This document shows, piece after piece, positions 62,763 to 64,000 of a stretch of 64,000 nucleotides of DNA (the first letter of the stretch is position 1; every line of letters begins with the position of its first letter). The notes beneath the pieces are model-generated. The model made no database searches. It was given only the letters and a program-made list of their open reading frames with translations, and was not told the DNA's origin. A program made the position numbers and the translations under genes. The stretch is from positions 124,001 through 188,000 of the forward strand of contig CAYPNP010000006.1 in assembly GCA_964412195.1 (NCBI GenBank), given 5' to 3'. This stretch comes from CAYPNP01 sp964412195. GTDB taxonomy: Bacteria; Acidobacteriota; JAAYUB01.

Positions 62763-63200
62763 ATGCCGCCCCGTCCCGTCGACATCGAGCTGCGGGTCCG
62801 CTACGCCGAAACCGACCAGATGGGCGTGGTCCACCACAGCGTCCATTTCGTCTGGTTCGAGATGGGCCGGACGGAGTACTGCCGCGCGGCGGGCTTCTCC
62901 TACGCCGAAATGGAAAAATCCACCGGGATCTTCATCGTGGTGGCGGAGGCCCGCTGCCGCTACCGGTCGCCCGCCGCGTACGATGACCGGATCCAGGTCC
63001 GCACGTGGCCGGCGGAGATCTCCCACCGCATGATCCGCTTCGAGTACGAGGTCCGCCACCTCGACAGCGGCCGCCTCGTCGCCACCGGCGAGACCTTCCA
63101 CGTCCCCGTCAATTCGAGCGGCCGCCCCGTCCCGATGCCCCCGGCGCACCTCGCCCAGCTGCAGGCGTTCGCCGATTCCGGCGCGCCGGCGGGAGGATAG
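62763..63200 (+). CDS. Hotdog-fold acyl-CoA thioesterase (YbgC/4HBT family)
   Basis: 145 residues. Catalytic motif RYAETDQMGVVHHSVHFVWFEMGR, with the Asp of the 4-hydroxybenzoyl-CoA thioesterase family (ETDQMG), then FIVVAEARCRYRSPAAYDD, typical of YbgC. Hydrolyses acyl-CoA or acyl-ACP; YbgC homologues often associate with the Tol-Pal system, which is not visible here. It starts 21 bases after the M16-like gene and ends 4 bases before the next gene's ATG, so the three are probably co-transcribed. Confidence 0.92.
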   Translation: MPPRPVDIELRVRYAETDQMGVVHHSVHFVWFEMGRTEYCRAAGFSYAEMEKSTGIFIVVAEARCRYRSPAAYDDRIQVRTWPAEISHRMIRFEYEVRHLDSGRLVATGETFHVPVNSSGRPVPMPPAHLAQLQAFADSGAPAGG

Positions 63201-63203
63201 GCC

Positions 63204-64000
63204 ATGACCTGGCGCATCCCATTGCCCGGAGACACGCGCTTCTACCGGAGCCCCACGTTCTTCCTGCTCATCGGCGGCATGGTGCTCTACCTGCTGGGCA
63301 CCCTCGGGGGATTCTTCCGCGAGGACTACTACACCTGGCTGACCACCGCCGGCAAGGTCGTGCTGGCACTGGCCCTGCTCGGCCTGATCATCCGGCTCGG
63401 CCGCTTCATCAAGAACAGGCTCTTCTTCCGCGTCCGCAACCGGATCCTGTTCTTCTACCTCTTCGCCGGGCTGGTGCCGATCGTCCTGGTGCTGCTGCTG
63501 GCCACGCTGGTGGTGGTGATCTTCTTCGGCAACCTCTCCATGTTCATCTACCGGAACGAGCTGAAGAACCTCAGCTACCGGCTGCACTCCATCAACGCCG
63601 CCATGGTGGAGGTCCTCTACAACCACCCCGACCGCATCGAGGACCCGGAATTCGTCTACGAGAACTTCCGCACCGTCCTGGCCACCCGGGCGCCGGAGCT
63701 GCCCGACGTCAACACCCTCTTCTACCGGACCGACGAAAAAGGCATCATGGACTTCGTCATGATTGACTCCCCCCTCGACCGGAAGTCCTTCGAGGGGGAG
63801 TTCCTGCCGGACTGGCTCCAGCAGCTGCCGTTCTACGGGGTGGTCGTCAAGCACTACAGCTTGTTCCTGTACAGCCACACCCCGATCCTCATCGACGGGC
63901 AGCGCTACTACGTCGACCTGTTCATCCCGTTCCGGAAGCCGCTCTTCAACTACCTCGTCGCCGTGGACAACCTGCGCTCCTTCGTCACCGTGGCCGACGT
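63204..64000 (+). CDS. Membrane sensor protein, N-terminal part (gene continues beyond window)
   Basis: 265 residues visible, still open at the edge. Hydrophobic segments at ~18-33 (FFLLIGGMVLYLLGTLG), ~47-62, and ~80-115 (ILFFYLFAGLVPIVLVLLLATLVVVIFF). A predicted extracytoplasmic domain (~120-265) with no recognised motif follows. This membrane-then-sensor layout is seen at the start of sensor histidine kinases and of SpoIIE/PP2C-type phosphatases. GGGAGG lies upstream of ATG 63204, next to the stop of the thioesterase gene. The C-terminal effector is outside the window, so the enzyme class is undecided. Confidence 0.75.
   Translation, partial: MTWRIPLPGDTRFYRSPTFFLLIGGMVLYLLGTLGGFFREDYYTWLTTAGKVVLALALLGLIIRLGRFIKNRLFFRVRNRILFFYLFAGLVPIVLVLLLATLVVVIFFGNLSMFIYRNELKNLSYRLHSINAAMVEVLYNHPDRIEDPEFVYENFRTVLATRAPELPDVNTLFYRTDEKGIMDFVMIDSPLDRKSFEGEFLPDWLQQLPFYGVVVKHYSLFLYSHTPILIDGQRYYVDLFIPFRKPLFNYLVAVDNLRSFVTVAD

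Overview
The window is high-GC bacterial DNA carrying about 38 protein genes, two tRNAs and an unusually large load of intergenic repeats. The gene content fits an Acidobacteriota-type genome. Five Ser/Thr protein kinases are fused to TPR or beta-propeller sensor regions, and there are two tandem tricorn-type proteases, an S9 peptidase, a PA-IL-like domain on an M48 protease, a PEGA protein, and RtcB with archease. This placement is inferred from gene content only; there is no rRNA in the window.

Layout. 1-5481 (minus): proteostasis operon tig-clpP-clpX-lon, with lon cut by the window edge, preceded by tRNA-Leu and tRNA-Lys behind a strong promoter. 6351-11768: a membrane iron-sulfur oxidoreductase of the HdrD/GlcF type, a divergent kinase-fold protein, an NapH-like ferredoxin and a lipoprotein-type isoaspartyl methyltransferase. 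11916-16436: an SHMT-like PLP enzyme facing two glutamate dehydrogenases. 16571-20717: a PHP phosphoesterase divergent from an M48 protease-archease-RtcB operon. 20876-24008: an ECF sigma factor with a small membrane protein, another small membrane protein and an AsmA-like protein. 24739-30534: a 1931-residue secreted protein with 28 plant-type leucine-rich repeats and FG-GAP repeats. 30926-41757: S9 peptidase, cupin and two tricorn homologues. 42490-58383: the kinase cluster, with an XRE regulator, a PEGA protein and two small secreted or peptide-like genes. 58757-64000: an RNA m5C methyltransferase, a REP-associated (IS200-like, Y1) transposase element, an M16-like protein, a hotdog thioesterase and the start of a membrane sensor.

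How the genes work together. The first operon handles folding and ATP-dependent proteolysis. The tricorn/S9/M48 enzymes suggest growth on peptides, and the paired glutamate dehydrogenases and SHMT would feed amino-acid carbon and nitrogen into central metabolism. The kinase block is a signalling island, apparently grown by duplication; two of its genes overlap by 4 bases.

The most unusual layer is between genes. Nearly every gap above about 150 bp is filled with short tandem hexamer/heptamer arrays, composite repeats of 170-200 bp shared between distant gaps, REP-like hairpins, and one autonomous transposable element with a transposase-less relative 18 kb away. A 130-240 bp segment near 24.1-24.3 kb, with three nested helices and outside the simple repeat families, is a candidate structured RNA.
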